A DNA stretch of 6,689 nucleotides from Bordetella parapertussis (GTDB taxonomy: Bacteria > Pseudomonadota > Gammaproteobacteria > Burkholderiales > Burkholderiaceae), in assembly GCA_945901665.1 (NCBI GenBank), contig CAMDLJ010000148.1:1-6689 (forward strand), given 5' to 3'. Numbering within the stretch: the first letter of the stretch is position 1; each line of letters starts with the position of its first letter. A program made the position numbers and the translations under genes. Below, piece by piece: positions 5,310-6,689 of the stretch. Below the pieces are notes generated by a model. That model had not been told where the DNA came from and did no database searches. It saw only the letters and a program-made list of their open reading frames with translations.

Positions 5310-6689
5310 ATGTTGAAAACCTACCGTGACCATGTGGCCGAACGCGCTGCCTTGGGCATCCCCCCCTTGCCTTTGAGCGCAAAGCAAACGGCCGACCTCA
5401 TTGAGCTGTTGAAAAACCCGCCCAAGGGCGAAGAGGCTACCTTGGTGGACCTCATCACCCACCGTGTACCCGCCGGTGTGGACGATGCGGCCAAGGTCAA
5501 GGCCAGCTATTTGGCGGCCGTGGCCCATGGCACAGAAAAATGCGCCTTGCTCAGCCCCGAAAAAGCCACTGAATTGCTGGGCACCATGCTGGGGGGCTTC
5601 AACCTCACGCCACTGATCGATTTGCTCGACAACAAAGCCTGCGCACCGATTGCCGCCGAAGGTTTGAAGAAAACCCTGCTGATGTTTGACCAATTTCACG
5701 ACGTCAAAGAAAAGGCTGATAAGGGCAATGCGCTGGCCAAGGCGGTGGTGCAATCGTGGGCCGACGCCGAGTGGTTCACCAGCCGCCCCGAAGTGCCCCA
5801 AAGCATCACGATATCGGTGCTCAAAGTCACGGGCGAGACCAACACCGACGACTTGTCACCCGCCCCCGATGCATGGAGCCGCCCCGACATCCCTTTGCAT
5901 GCTTTGGCCACGTTGAAAAACAAGCGCGAGGGCATCACCCCCGAAGAAGACGGCAAGCGCGGCCCGATCAAATTCATCGAAGACCTGCGCGCCCGTGGCC
6001 ATTTGGTCGCCTATGTGGGCGACGTGGTGGGTACAGGTTCCAGCCGCAAATCGGCCACCAACAGCGTGCTGTGGTTCACCGGTGAAGACATTCCCTTCGT
6101 GCCCAATAAGCGTTTTGGCGGTGTGTGTTTGGGCAGCAAAATTGCCCCAATCTTTTACAACACCATGGAAGACGCGGGTGCTTTGCCCATCGAGCTCGAT
6201 GTGAGCCAAATGAACATGGGCGACGTGGTTGAGTTGCGCCCCTACGAAGGCAAGGCATTCAAAGACGGCAAAGAAATCGCCAGCTTCACTGTCAAGAGCG
6301 ATGTGTTGTTTGACGAGGTGCGTGCCGGTGGGCGCATTCCCTTGATCATTGGACGTGGCCTGACCGCCAAAGCGCGTGATGCTTTGGGCCTGCCACCCTC
6401 CACCTTATTCCGCTTACCAACAGTCCCGAAAGGCCACGGCAAAGGTTTCACGCTGGCGCAAAAAATGGTGGGCCGCGCCTGCGGTTTGCCAGAAGGGACG
6501 GGCGTGTTGCCCGGCACCTATTGCGAGCCCCGCATGACCTCGGTGGGCTCACAAGACACCACCGGACCCATGACCCGCGACGAGTTGAAAGACTTGGCGT
6601 GTTTGGGCTTTAGCTCAGATTTGGTGATGCAGTCTTTTTGCCATACAGCGGCCTACCCCAAACCCGTCGACGTGAAGACGCACCACGAA
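5310..6689 (+). CDS. acnB: Aconitate hydratase B, N-terminal 460 residues (cut by window edge)
   Basis: Cytoplasmic iron-sulfur enzyme isomerising citrate to isocitrate through cis-aconitate; AcnB is the main TCA aconitase in many proteobacteria. The frame is open from ATG 5310 to the right edge, giving 460 of about 865 residues. Near-identical stretches to E. coli AcnB run throughout. The N-terminal HEAT-like domain covers about 1-160, with LLKNPP at 33-38 and QSWADAEWF at 148-156. The swivel domain follows, with TGETNTDDLSPAPDAWSRP at 174-192, VGDVVGTGSSRKSATNS at 236-252 and LIIGRGL at 345-351. The first catalytic domain begins with AQKMVGRACG (383-392) and SVGSQDTTGPMTRDELKDL (411-429). 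The three cluster-binding cysteines lie beyond the window. GGAG (5298-5301) 8 bases upstream sets the start. The 58-base gap before it contains no terminator, so it likely continues the mdh unit. Confidence 0.97.
   Translation, partial: MLKTYRDHVAERAALGIPPLPLSAKQTADLIELLKNPPKGEEATLVDLITHRVPAGVDDAAKVKASYLAAVAHGTEKCALLSPEKATELLGTMLGGFNLTPLIDLLDNKACAPIAAEGLKKTLLMFDQFHDVKEKADKGNALAKAVVQSWADAEWFTSRPEVPQSITISVLKVTGETNTDDLSPAPDAWSRPDIPLHALATLKNKREGITPEEDGKRGPIKFIEDLRARGHLVAYVGDVVGTGSSRKSATNSVLWFTGEDIPFVPNKRFGGVCLGSKIAPIFYNTMEDAGALPIELDVSQMNMGDVVELRPYEGKAFKDGKEIASFTVKSDVLFDEVRAGGRIPLIIGRGLTAKARDALGLPPSTLFRLPTVPKGHGKGFTLAQKMVGRACGLPEGTGVLPGTYCEPRMTSVGSQDTTGPMTRDELKDLACLGFSSDLVMQSFCHTAAYPKPVDVKTHHE

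Noticed and set aside
5292..5801. A 169-codon minus-strand open frame over the start of acnB
   Set aside because: Antisense to clear AcnB sequence; composition is shadow-like and it has no domain.

Overview
The window looks like ordinary chromosomal sequence from a betaproteobacterium, most likely a Comamonadaceae member (Limnohabitans/Rhodoferax/Polaromonas type). This rests on the protein styles (328-residue malate dehydrogenase, 121-residue SdhD, AcnB-type aconitase), the moderately high GC, and the frequent TTG (Leu) and CAA (Gln) codons. The genus is an inference. Nothing points to a mobile element, phage, CRISPR array or RNA gene.

Layout: two divergent gene sets share a control region at about 2567-2704. 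Leftward (minus strand) run a GntR/HutC-type regulator, then sdhC, sdhD and sdhA. sdhA is cut by the left edge after 279 codons, and sdhB would be expected beyond it. Rightward (plus strand) run mdh, a CitE-like (HpcH/HpaI superfamily) lyase, a small exported protein of unknown function, and acnB, which is cut by the right edge after 460 codons. Gaps on the plus strand are -1, 13 and 58 bases with no visible terminator, so this looks like one transcription unit. In the minus set, sdhC-sdhD-sdhA are packed at 18 and 3 bases, while regulator and sdhC are 104 bases apart with a weak terminator-like hairpin between them.

Function: succinate dehydrogenase (complex II), malate dehydrogenase and aconitase are all TCA-cycle enzymes, so the window is a TCA gene cluster organised around one regulator. 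The divergent region holds a perfect 12-base palindrome (TCTTATATAAGA) with flanking CTTAT and ATAAGAC repeats. It sits in the spacer of a plausible promoter for the regulator, so autoregulation and co-control of mdh are the simplest reading (inference).

Less ordinary points are the unassigned CitE-like lyase translationally coupled to mdh, the small periplasmic protein with an MliC-like cysteine layout placed inside a TCA operon, and several possible nucleic-acid structures: a G-run cluster/C-rich leader before sdhC, a hairpin in the regulator's leader, and the gntR-sdhC attenuator-like hairpin. I see no evidence of a novel multi-gene system.
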